In this document: positions 8,901 to 18,190 of the stretch, piece after piece
Layout: each line of letters opens with the position of its first letter
Numbering within the stretch: position 1 is the first letter of the stretch
NCBI GenBank assembly: GCA_020536535.1
Contig: JAHLWZ010000066.1
Span: 10,552 to 35,857 of the forward strand
DNA length: 25,306 nt
Direction: 5' to 3'
DNA from: Pelomyxa schiedti
Lineage: Eukaryota > Evosea > Pelobiontida > Pelomyxidae
Made by a program: the position numbers and the translations under genes
The notes under the pieces: generated by a model
The model's database searches: none
The model's input: the letters and a program-made list of their open reading frames with translations, nothing else
What the model was told of the DNA's origin: nothing

Positions 8901-11372
8901 CTTTCTTAAGGTATAATCACCCTATTTCTCATTATTTTGATGTTGAACAGAGTATCTGATCCAGTTTGCGTTGATGCATATCTTGATTGGGGCTCCACTG
9001 CAGTGACCATGGTTAGTCTTCACCCATTCCCTCCTTGTCTCACTGTAATTTGTAAGATACCAAAGTCACTGCCACCCCTATTCTCAAGCTCTGTTTACAC
9101 TATTGTGGGTTATTCCTCTAAACACACGCCGACTCGTCGGCCTATTGTGCGACTTGGTTGCCGTTCTTTTTCAGATAATACTGACGCCTGGCTCTATTCT
9201 CTTCCATTTTCTGGTGTTACTGTTCTGACTGCTAAAGCATTTTTGTGGCTTTCCTTGTTGTCGTTAGTAGTACTCACTATTCTTCAGAAAGCAGTCACTT
9301 CCAGCAAATTGTTGCCTTTCCCTGAAATTCGCTTCCATAGAAATTTCTACACGTGCACATCCTGTTACATCCACTTCTCCAATTGTGTATGTTTACAACC
9401 TTTTTTTAATGTATGTAAACAAATTTCACAGCCCTGGCATTGGCAAGGGATTGACGAGATCGAACAACTTAGTAACGTTGGTTTACTCTCTGATAATTAA
9501 TTACAATTAAATGAAGATAATTGCCATCCTAACATTACTTTCAACAGTGCCGGTGGTCGAATTGGCCGTTCAGTGAGTGCTGCCAACCCACTTTCCACAG
9601 AGTCTATATCTCACTTGGCTGGACCTGTTAATACTTGTCAAATACATCCAGAGACTGCTTCACATCCTGGCTCGATAGTACATTCGCATTCCCTAGTAAC
9701 TTCAGTGGTTCATGCTAAACCGCTGTCAGTTTCTGATTCCTCGTCCTCATCACCACCAAATTCACTCTCACAATCACCAAACTCTCCAATGAGTCTTCGG
9801 ACACAGGTTCGAGAGATTCTTTTCCCCTGGTGCTCACTTTTTTTCCAAAGGCTTCTAGACGCAAATCTGTGCATGGCTTATTTGAAATTGTTCCTGAAAC
9901 ATTTGCATACACTTTGCAAATGAGCTTACTTGAAGCATACCCAATGGCACTCCACTTTGCTATACAAGTGAGCAGCTCCTTATACTAAATTGTAATCACA
10001 ATCGTAGCGGATTGAAGAGCTCCGAAGAACGGACGCACTTTCCGCTTGTGATATGGAGCTAGCGCGGTCTTGTGCCCAGGAGGTGATCTTTGGGTCACGC
10101 TTTGAGGAATGTTTGAACCGAGGTTATCATGTGGAACCTCACTGTGCAGTCAACTGTGTTCAAGTAAGGGAACATGTTGTAGCTTTTCTGGAGCAGAAAG
10201 GCTTACCAGAGATTGTAAAAGTACCTACTCTAGAAGCATACGCCGCATCAAAACAAGTATGAGCTTCTCCCTCCAATAATTGCATTTAATCTGTTCTAGG
10301 GTCCAAGACCATCTATGGAGGATTATTACATTATACTCCCCTATGTAAACCATCTTTACAACTTGAAACAGGGACATCCTCCTCAAGTATTTTTTTCCTT
10401 CACACTTTCAGTTAGAAAATGTCTCATTTCATTCTTTATATTGAGAAGTCTTTTTATGCCATATTCGACGGACATGGAGGGCAATTTGCAGCTCAATACA
10501 GTAGAATAAATCTGCATCACCTAATTTACTCAGACCCTTTGTTTTATTCCGATATTGAGGTTTCTTTGAGAATTCCTTGAAGTCGTACAAAAATAACAAC
10601 AAGTATTCAACCTAACAGCAAGCTATTACAAATGCGTACCTCAAAACTGATCGGACATTCAATTTGTATGCACCTGCGAGAAAATTAGATGTTGGTTGCA
10701 CAGCAGTCACTGCCATGATTACAGCTCCAGATAAACTTCTCGTTGCCAACGTTGGTGACTCAGAAGCGGTGTTGTGCCGTGCAGGTTAAATTCTCTCAAC
10801 AAATAGTCAATGCTAAATACTCAATACCTATAATGTTCAATTCTAATGTAGCTGGTAGGTATGGCAGTTCGCCTCACAACATTGCACAACCCCAACTCCA
10901 AAACCGAGAAAGCTAGAGTCATCGACAGCGGGGGGTGTTTCATACACTGGGGAACATGGCGTGTAAATGGAAGATTAGCTGTAACCAGGTCTATTGGCGA
11001 TGTCGAAAACGAGCAGGTTTTTGTCTCTATAAGAACCAAACAAAGCACCAAACAGCCTTTTAATATCTTAATAGGTGATTGCAGACCCGGCAATCAATCA
11101 GTGTACACTAACACCTGAAGACGAATTCTTAGTTTTGGCTTCAGATGGTTTGTTTGATGTAATCCCTCACCAAGAAGTTGTTGGTATTTTTCCCCCATTA
11201 GTTCTGAGTACTTCTAATCCTCACCCAAAAAGATATTATCAGAGACTTACTAGAAAAAAATGTCGACACCAGGGAAATACCAGGGAGATTAGTGGATGCT
11301 GCTATAGAAAAAAAAACAAAGGACAACACTACAGTTTTGATTATATTTCTTAAAAGAACAGTAAATATGTAA
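5988..11372 (+). CDS. VIT-like / von Willebrand A / PP2C phosphatase fusion protein
   Basis: Model: 5988-7237, 7375-7427, 7505-7564, 7662-7936, 7979-8083, 8126-8247, 8293-8430, 8476-8534, 8576-8704, 8754-8910, 8951-9011, 9057-9244, 9288-9390, 9432-9480, 9574-9806, 9851-9967, 10008-10256, 10300-10386, 10449-10559, 10619-10784, 10859-11016, 11075-11183, 11233-11372 (1372 aa). Residues 1-377 are Ser/His/Gly low complexity. A VIT-like region follows (ARVYLRQIFDTSRL, then RKFTLPVDIAPL). The vWA spans about 610-800 (LTIVLDLQHD, RQLLIFTD, YLDWG), then SLPPLFSS, typical after vWA in VIT proteins. PP2C occupies about 1117-1372: GPRPSMED, FDGHGG, GCTAV, VANVGDSEAVL, VTRSIGD, LASDGLFDV, KDNTTV. PP2C enzymes remove phosphate from Ser/Thr using two metal ions; all metal-binding Asp motifs are visible. 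Junctions at 9390-9574 are uncertain: without the intron at 9391 and with a 9477-9547 intron, the frame also stays open. An ATG at 5799 is an alternative start; 5988 follows an A-rich leader ending CACA. Confidence 0.82.
6971..7049 (+). repeat. (GGAGGT)n hexanucleotide array coding for polyglycine
   Basis: About 13 near-perfect GGAGGT units lie inside the first exon of the VIT-vWA-PP2C gene, flanked by further GGN runs. In the coding frame every unit gives Gly-Gly; the other frames give Val-Glu and, on the opposite strand, Ser-Thr dipeptide repeats, which are shadows. Such arrays are prone to length change and to assembly collapse, so the residue count here may not be reliable. Confidence 0.9.
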
Positions 11373-11438
11373 CACTTTTACTTCTTTATTTTACACAGTT
11401 CTTCTTTGTGTGGTTTTGTTGTTTAGTTTGAAGGAAGG

Positions 11439-12547
11439 TCATGGCTCTGCATAGTCTTGCAGTATATGAAAATCAGAATGTGAGTGGATCACAACACTGG
11501 TTTTATTGTCAAGATTGTGGAAAGGGGATGTGCCCGGGTGATTGTCTGGCGTTCCTGTGTGTGTTTTGTTGTCTTCTGTTGTGGATTGAGGGTCTTCACT
11601 GGACTGTTTATCATCAGGGTAGTTACTGCATAAAATTGCCTAAGGCATGTTACGGAAAGGGGGTGAAAGAATCTCTGAATTACCACAGGAACTTCTGATC
11701 GGGCTTTGCAATCTTTGAGAAGCAAGGCGGCACGTTCTATTCTGGGACGAGGTAGTGAATCAGAATGTAGAAGTGCGTTCGCGAAGCACGTCTGTGCAAC
11801 CCCAAAGTTACCTTCTACCATTTCTTTTTTTCCTTTCTCGTACCTTTGGTTGGTTAGGAACTTACTGTAACTGTTGTGAGAATTCTTACCAGTCGTTCCC
11901 AGATAAGGACTCTAGGTCAGGATTGAGCTTATCAATCTTAGATACAAGGAGGGCCACATCTTCCGAAACTCGTTTCGTTAATGCTAAATTGATATAGGCC
12001 ACAGTTTCAGATATAGTGGCCTTTATTTCCTTCAACTCGGATACAACTTTGACTGCATTCTCATAACGACTCTCTTTCATCTTCTCCAATCGAGTTTTTG
12101 CTGATCTTTTTTTGAGATAGGTACATGAACAGGGAAAAAAAAAAGGCTTACATACTCGAGGCGAGATACCACTTCCTTCGTAATTACGGTGTCACATTTT
12201 TCCAGCTGCAAAGTGCTCAGCAAAACCAAATCGTTATTTAATGCCTTGAACTGGTCGTGGGCCTCCCCACACGCACTGTAATAACCAGCCACTGCCTTTT
12301 GGTTTTGATTTTGAGTTTAGTTTTGGTTTTTGTGTTTCGTACAGCTAGCGAGAACTGAAAGGGGGTGAAGAAAAAAACAAAAAAAAAAAAAAAGGGGAAG
12401 GGGGCGTATTACCGTGGCGACATCAACCAAGGCAACGAGAACTTCACCAACCACGGGCAACTTTGCCATCACCGTAGGAGCTACAACACGCGCGCCTTCG
12501 AAAAGTGCTCGTGCCGCGTCAATGGGTGCACTGCCACCAATCCCCAT
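11439..12547 (-). CDS. Helical-bundle plus TPR-like protein, function unknown
   Basis: Exons on the minus strand: 12547-12413, 12295-12156, 12105-11890, 11843-11684, 11639-11439, total 852 nt (283 aa); introns are 117, 50, 46 and 44 nt, all GT-AG. The N-terminal half is helical: a Gly/Ala/Val-rich hydrophobic segment (LPVVGEVLVALVDVA), then amphipathic helices (CGEAHDQFKALNNDLVLL, ESRYENAVKVVSELKEIKAT). A TPR-like unit follows (WYEKGKKEMVEGNFGVAQTC, CFANALLHSDSL), then a Ser/Thr/Asp-rich tail ending DYAEP. By pattern only, the head resembles the four-helix bundles found on some cell-death or STAND proteins (MLKL/HeLo type); that is inference, not a family match. The frame stays open upstream of the ATG to an acceptor-like site at 12613 (LQDPYSLWLCRQIFYKR), so one or more 5' exons may be missing. 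The stop lies 66 nt from the PP2C gene stop, convergently. Confidence 0.72.
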
Positions 12548-12612
12548 CCGCTTGTAAAAGATCTGACGGCACAACCACAACGAGTACGGATCTTGAAGAT
12601 GTATTTGTTTAG

Positions 12613-13670
12613 CTGAAAATCAACCCAACTTTGTTTTCGTCACGTACCCGTTGATCATACGCAACAAGAGTGGGAGCACCAGACTAGTCTAGTTCGTTCC
12701 TATGGGCGCACTACGTCTGGCATGTTGACACATGGGCTGGCAACCCTTCTTGGTGCAGCTTTAAAACAATCGCAGCAGCTGCAATGAAGGTGAGACGCTC
12801 ACTGATGTGGAGGTACTGCTGCTTGGTCCTGTTGACACGCATGTCAACTTTGTCATCACATTTCTGGTGATCACCTGCCTAATAACAAACCGCCATCACT
12901 GTGATCAGTGTTGTGCATAGTGTTGTGGTTTGCTGTGATGTTTTTGTGTGACACGTCGACAACATCAAAGCGGCCATTCCCCTAACAGATCAACCCGAAA
13001 AAAAACAATCTGCAACCAAGGTGTGGAGGTGTTTGGAGGTTTGAAAATGGGTGGGAGAGGGAGAGGTCTGCATCACAGCCTCAGGCAGCACCATCAACAT
13101 CACAAACCCAGGATTGATGATGTTGTTGTTGTGAACCAACCCACTGATGTCCATGTCCATCTTCGTCACTGTTCCTCCCATTCATTTACCCCTGGCACAG
13201 AGGGCTCTTTCTCAATCAAAGAAAATGTCTCCATTGACCACAATGTTTCTTTTGCCTTAATATTAAAAAACCTAAACTTATCAAGGCTGTAAACAGCACT
13301 ATTTCTTCTTCTGAAAGCACCAAGAGCACAACTAATTTTACCTCATAAATGTGACAGTTCCCATTTTGGAGAAGAACCAACTGGGCAATAACAGTGGCTC
13401 CCCAAAAGGTATCAAAGTTCCTGTATCCCATGATGTAGTAATGTAAATAAGATTGGTTGAAGATCTTCCAACACCATGTGCTTGTGTCAAAGTAGACAGA
13501 GTTTGTAGGAAACAGCTTAAGATTCAAAGTCTGCTCTAAGGCCTTGTAACAATTCTAAAGGTGTTAAATAAGCAATGGAGAACAAATTTCAACCTGTTTC
13601 AATTCCTCAGAGCAGAAAACTCTTTTGTATGAGGATCTAAACCTAAGGCAGCTTTTGTAATTCTATTCAG
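12613..13670. other. Unresolved region with possible plus-strand exons
   Basis: No complete gene could be built. The most protein-like stretch is on the plus strand at about 13088-13288 (QPTDVHVHLRHCSSHSF, IKENVSIDHNVSFALILKN), followed by acceptor-like sites and short open pieces near 13340-13530 (for example EDLPTPCACVKVDRVCRK). These could be 5' exons of the hAT-type remnant just downstream or parts of an eroded gene. Sense and antisense frames are both open over 13216-13527, so strand is uncertain. The 5' exons of the minus-strand TPR-like gene may also lie in 12613-12900. Confidence 0.35.
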
Positions 13671-13985
13671 ATCAGTATTAAAGACATTTGGACTTCCTCA
13701 ACTGGTGCATCATTACTACTTTTTCGAGTCCACTACATGGATGACAATTTTCTATGTCATCAATTTATGCTTACCCCAAAAACACCATCAACAAGACTTG
13801 TCCACTTCCGAATGGAATAATCTTGAGGCGTTAACACTGTTGTTACAGGGTCCTTATGAGGTTTTTCTTTTATCAGTTGTTCATTTTTTCACTCTTACAA
13901 GGTAGCTTTACAGTCTGATAAGATGACTTTAGCTTTGGCATATAAGGCAATACAAGCTTTACAGCAAGGCCTTTTGCAACCCATC
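13671..13985 (+). pseudogene. hAT-type transposase remnant
   Basis: Right after an acceptor-like TTCTATTCAG, the frame reads ISIKDIWTSSTG then FRVHYMDDNFL, matching the hAT transposase signature around the first catalytic Asp (D-[IL]-W-T-S followed by a H-[FY]-[IM]-D segment). A little downstream, in a shifted frame, come LSTSEWNNLEALTLLLQ and DKMTLALAYKAIQALQQG, which resemble the C-terminal hAT region (T-x-x-E-W-x-x-L...LL) that precedes dimerisation. A candidate 40-nt intron (about 13757-13796) could join these two blocks, and another at 13861-13902 joins the next. About 200 or more residues expected between them in the family are absent, so this looks internally deleted and inactive. No terminal repeats or target duplication were identified. 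Confidence 0.5.
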
Positions 13986-14184
13986 CACTTTCCCCCAAGA
14001 ATTTTAAAGTTGTTTATACCTTTTTCTTCTGTTGTGACTTATTCCTCACAGTGCCGCTGCAGAGACGAGCCAGCAAATTTCATGAATCTGACATGAAATT
14101 CAACAATGGTTTTCTTTGTTCTCAAAGCATAATTCAATTAAATAAACCCCGATTTTTACTTACTCTTCTTCTTCTTATCTCAAG

Positions 14185-14649
14185 GGATGTGCCAGAACCA
14201 CCAGCAACAGCAGCATCATCAGCCAATGCAATCTCTCCCAAACAACTGTCCGACAGCCATCACAATCACCTCAACAAGTATCTCTTGGGTTCCACAATAC
14301 ACACACCACACAGCCAGCTGTTCCCCTGATGCAACAACAGTGTCAATCTCACTGGGTTTTATCACCACCACAACTGTCACCATTGCATCAGTCAGCACCG
14401 TCACCAAGGCACACAGCTCCACACCTACAGCAGCAGCATGCAGGACCACAACAATGCCGGCAATCACAGCAATCACAGTATGTGCATGCTATCCCGCGAT
14501 CATCATCAGCACATCCCACCACTGTTCCTGCACAACAACAACAACAACAACAACAGCAACGTGTGCCATGCACTCCCTCATCCCCATCGTCACAACCGTT
14601 GCTGTATGTTCCACCACGCTACCAGCAAGCTGTATTGCCTCCACAATGA
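14185..14649 (+). pseudogene. Q/P-rich coding fragment with an apparent frameshift
   Basis: After a strong T-rich acceptor (CTTATCTCAAG, ending at 14184) one frame begins with a Gln/His run (MCQNHQQQQHHQPMQ), while the natural Q/P-rich continuation (RQPSQSPQQV, then SPPQLSPLHQSAP, a run of nine Gln, and VPPRYQQAVLPPQ) lies in the next frame, open to a TGA at 14647-14649. After that TGA the same frame runs on with PAMAVPQWRNARAAHY to a second stop at about 14700. A one-base shift plus a nonsense codon therefore fits decay or sequencing error. The fragment is CAG/CAA-rich, so composition alone could mislead. It may be the C-terminal tail of the upstream unresolved plus-strand gene, and it ends facing the minus-strand gene. 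Confidence 0.4.
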
Positions 14650-14712
14650 CCTGCTATGGCTGTACCACAATGGCGCAATGCTAGGGCAGCACATTATTAG
14701 AGAGGACTACTA

Positions 14713-16007
14713 CTAGCCAGGAGAGCTAAAAGAGCTGGAAGGGGAAGAATAGGAGCCTGAAGCGGCAGCAGAGCCAGAAGGGGAAGAATAAGAGTTGGAA
14801 GATAAAGAATTGGAGCCGGAAGGCAAAGAATTGGAGCCAGAAGGGGAATAAGCAGTAGCAGAGGATGGTTGATAGCTTGTAGGTTTGTTTTGAGAGGAGC
14901 CTGACTGATGCTTTGCAATCTGGGAGGAGCTGGCACAATAAGGGGAACCAACAGAAGCAGGTAATGTTGTACAGCTCATGGGAGGAGTAATATTTTGCTC
15001 TGCTTGTGACCTGGGAGGCACAAGCTGGGAGGAGCTTGTGGTATGGGTAACATAGATACTTGTTGTGGGGGAAGTGGAAGACATGAAATGGGAGCCGATA
15101 GAGGGTGTATTCTGCACTGACTGAAGTTGACAACCACTGGGACTTGAAGGGCTTGCTAGGGAATCTGGAGATACCACTGGAGTCTCAATTTGTGGAGAAG
15201 ACACCAGGGAAGAAGGAGGCAACATTTGTGATGGAGGAGGAAGCAGTGCCTGCATTTGTGGAAGCAGTGCTTGCATTTGTGGATTCTGTTCCTGTGCAGC
15301 AACCCACTCTTGAACCAACTGAGAAACATGTGCATAAAACACAGTTTGGGATATAAACAGTCACTGTTGTGTAAGGCCCACCAAACTGTTCTGAATAACC
15401 AGTTGTTTCCTTGTGTGGTGCCGAAAAAGATTCCTTACAGTTTTGCAAGACTCCTTGCCAGTAGAATGTACGTCTTTTTGAGGGCCTGGAAAGTCTTGAG
15501 GAAGGACAATAGCATTGATGGAACTTACCATTTTCACCTTCATCTCTGTCTTTACTCCTTCTCTCTGCTTTCTTTCGTTCTGCTTCAATGCCCACTTTCA
15601 TCTCTGCTGCCTTCTCCCATACCTGCATAATAATAATTAGGAAGGCCAGTCAATCTACCTGAGTCCATGGCACACGATTGTTTATAATTTTGTCACTGTC
15701 TTGCAGCAGTAATAGAATATAAATTCGTCCTTGGAATGAACTTAAATCAAAACTAAGGAGGCATAGGGAGAGCTACCAGGACTTTTCAAATAAGCAGCAA
15801 CCCAGTTTGCTGAACAGTTTGCAGGTAAATAGGGACACTCAGCAACTTCAATGTCACAGCGTGAGATTAGAGATGTCCTACAACACAGTCAAATGAGAGT
15901 GAGTAAAAAAATTACACACTTATTATGGACCAAGTTGGCATATGCATCAAGCCATTCATCATGTGTGGACTTGATGGGGTCTGCAAAGAAACCACACTTT
16001 GAGCAGG
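14713..16007 (-). CDS. Spliced minus-strand gene, 5'-truncated, Cys-motif and Ser/Pro-rich tail
   Basis: Exons on the minus strand: 16007-15920, 15877-15777, 15729-15659, 15622-15529, 15485-15439, 15318-14713; introns are 42, 47, 36, 43 and 120 nt, all GT-AG, and the phases join perfectly, giving about 334 codons before the TAG. The visible N-terminal part has C-x2-C (SKCGFFADP) and further Cys residues (RCDIEVAECPYLPANC), suggestive of a small zinc-binding module. A basic, charged helix follows (VWEKAAEMKVGIEAERKKAE, then RRSKDRDEGENG), then LVQEWVAAQEQ, a QMQALLPP tandem and a long Ser/Pro/Gly/Asn tail with SGSNSL repeats. I do not recognise the family; it could be a nuclear or RNA/DNA-associated protein. 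The first exon seen begins with an acceptor (TTCTTAG) only about 7 nt from the edge of inverted-repeat segment A, so its 5' exons appear lost or displaced. Confidence 0.65.
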
Positions 16008-16014
16008 CTAAGAA

Positions 16015-16993
16015 CAAACAAGCCTCGTCTTGATGTATTGCTACTCTCTTGCTACCACCAATTTACTTCATTCAGGTTATCCATTGCCTTTCTGGAATCA
16101 TATCAAATTTCGTTGAAGACAACTTGACAGTGTGACAGCTTGCCAGCTTGCCTCCTCATAGGAGCACATCTCTGTGGGGCTATTCTGACCCTGTACTTAT
16201 ATTCGAATCTTGCTCCTCAGCTCCTACTGGCAACACCCGGGACTGGGTCAAGCCTGGCATCTCCAAGATGAAGTGTTGGGTTAACTTCAAAAGGTATTCC
16301 ACAACTGCTTTAGTACAGAGGAAACTGACTTTGCAAGGCTTATGTATCTAACAACCAAACAATACTAAGACTTCTAGAACTATTGCCATGGAACTGGAGA
16401 GGACTTGTGAGGAGGAAAAGAGGAAGAGCACTGACGTTGATGATATTACTGTGAAGTACCAGAAACTGTCTGCATCTCATTATCACTGCACAAGTCAAGG
16501 GAAGCTCCCAAAGGCAAGAATTCAGCCATGATACTCTGATGCATATGTCACCAGAGTTATGTGCAAAGCCTGGCAGAAGATGGATTCCTTTGTGGTGGTA
16601 TGTAGTCTCCCTTTGCTGGTGGAGCTGATTTGAGTGGTAAGTGTGAATTTATTGCTGTTACTGGAACTCATTTGGGTTTGAAAGAGTGGAGGCCCAGCTG
16701 TGATTTGGGAAATTGCAATTTCCTTTGGTTTTATATGAGCCCTGATCCTCACGGGTCCTTCCTGAGCTTTGAATGCACATGTGTAGCATTTCCACAGTTG
16801 TAATAACACTTGCTAAGCGTTGTACACATGGTCCTCTCCATTTACACACCCATTGGAATAACTCACTGACTGCAGGTTCATCAGACCACTCTCTGCAATT
16901 GCGGTGTGTATTGCTCAACTGCTTAAAGTCATCCTAAATGCAAAGAAGTAAACAAATACCAATGTACAATTGTCTCACTCCACCTAACAGCCA
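16015..16993 (+). repeat. Inverted duplication segment A, left copy
   Basis: This segment matches, inverted, about 18794-20263. Anchors include CTCGTCTTGATGTAYTGCTA at the left edge, the region encoding DWVKPGISKMKCWVNFKR (about 16230-16290), a coiled-coil-like stretch ELERTCEEEKRKSTDVDDIT, and CTCACTCCACCTAACAGC at 16974-16991. Open frames exist on both strands but carry stops, so this is decayed coding DNA of unknown type. Relative to the other copy it holds an extra roughly 90 nt near 16632-16722 and lacks two blocks of roughly 290 nt. Nucleotide identity looks to be about 90 percent by eye. Confidence 0.8.
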
Positions 16994-17219
16994 TTGCAAA
17001 TGTTGTCAAAAAGTTTGTAACGGCACTCAAGTGATTGTCTCTCTTCCAGCGGTTCCCTTTATTTCAGGCATGAAGTTCAACTGTGATTGTATTGAAGCAC
17101 TTCTTTGGGAGTACAGAACACCCTGGGGAAAGGTTGCATAAAAGTTGAGAAGCTCAGACATTCCACAACAAGATCACTTTATCTCCATGCCACAGCAGTG
17201 TAACTTTTCTGTGCAAAGA

Positions 17220-17600
17220 CAAGTCAGGGCAGCCCAGCGCGGCAGCGGAGGGCGCATCCGGGCCTGGCAGCCGCTGTCGTCGGCAGGCAGACCGCGCACC
17301 TCGGCGCTGCCCCAGGATTGCTATGTGTGGGTAGAACTGCATTCTGAGGAAGGGTGCATATCTACTGTGGAGGAGAGGGGCGGTGAACACCCTTTGGGGG
17401 AGGGTGTCTTACACCTGCCATTCTGCCTTTTGCACCCTTGGGGATGCACATATCCACAAGGTGGGTTGAGAGGGATGAACACACTCTGTGGGGAAGGGTG
17501 TATGTTCGCCCTGCCTGTGCACCCCATGGAGGGGTGCCACAGAGCTAATGAGAGGGGGAGGGGGAACTGGGGCCTGGTGGGGTGGTGACAGGCCCCTTGC
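17220..17600. other. GC-rich block with an imperfect tandem repeat
   Basis: GC content rises sharply here compared with the AT-rich flanks. Within it, two units of about 90 nt beginning near 17386 and 17477 share the pattern GAACAC...TGGGGGARGGTGT...CTGCC...GCACCC. Frames are open on both strands (up to 147 codons), but neither has a recognisable domain. The block has no counterpart in the inverted copy at 18.8-20.8 kb, so it is either an insertion in the left duplicate or was lost from the right one. Confidence 0.5.
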
Positions 17601-17659
17601 TGCACACACTGTCACAGCAAGACTGGCTGTGAAGGGCCAGGGGCACACCGCTGCACTCA

Positions 17660-17935
17660 CAATACAACACACAAAACACACAACAGTGCAGGCCACTGCA
17701 TCATGGCAGAACACCCAACAACTGAACAACAACACACCGCTTAGTGTCCTCAATGTCTTCCAACGTTGAGACCCCTGATGCAGCAAAAATGATTGGTTGA
17801 TGTTTTGCTCAAGGCACTCCTTCACTTGTGTGTGTGAAAACGCTCCATGTCCGCGCTCTTGATGCTGTTACGTCCGATCTCCCGCTTATTCTTTGAATTC
17901 GATGTGTAATCTGTTGTAGAAACGCGACGGTCCGG
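17660..17935 (+). repeat. Inverted duplication segment B, left copy
   Basis: Matches about 20476-20790 in inverted orientation. Shared anchors include CACTAAGCGGTGTGTTGTTG, GACATGGAGCGTTTTCACAC and ACATCGAATTCAAWGAATAA, read on the minus strand here. Small indels occur, such as a different number of CA units. The segment has no clear coding function. Confidence 0.8.
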
Positions 17936-18089
17936 AGTTTTTGTTGTTCAGCAACGTTGTTGGCAAAAACCTGAAAAGCATTTTTTAATTGGAGCAGAAA
18001 TTAAGCCTAAGTAAGAACTTGAAACTGGGAGGATTTGCACAAGTTGGCCAGGCTCCATTTTCTTCCAAATCGGACCGACCTACTGTTTG

Positions 18090-18190
18090 AGGAACAAGCA
18101 TCATCTCTAGCACTTGTTCTAGTACCGCCAGAAGCAAGAACGTTCAGAGGCAGACAAAGGCACCATTTCCAAGTGTTTGTACATGCTCTC
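18090..18190 (+). repeat. Dispersed repeat copy, direct match to about 0.69-0.86 kb
   Basis: Second copy of the repeat described near the window start, sharing TCTAGCACTTG, ACCGCC, GCAAGAAC and ATTTCCAAG blocks in the same order and orientation. It lies between the two inverted duplicates and belongs to neither. Confidence 0.5.

Noticed and set aside
14500-14920. CRISPR-like or satellite array
   Set aside because: The repetition is irregular codon-level repetition in Gln- and Ser/Asn/Gly-coding sequence, with no constant spacer length, and the genome is eukaryotic.
17154-17605. Genes in the GC-rich block (frames up to 147 codons on both strands)
   Set aside because: Overlapping frames on both strands are expected from high GC content; no domain, splice pattern or conserved copy supports any of them.
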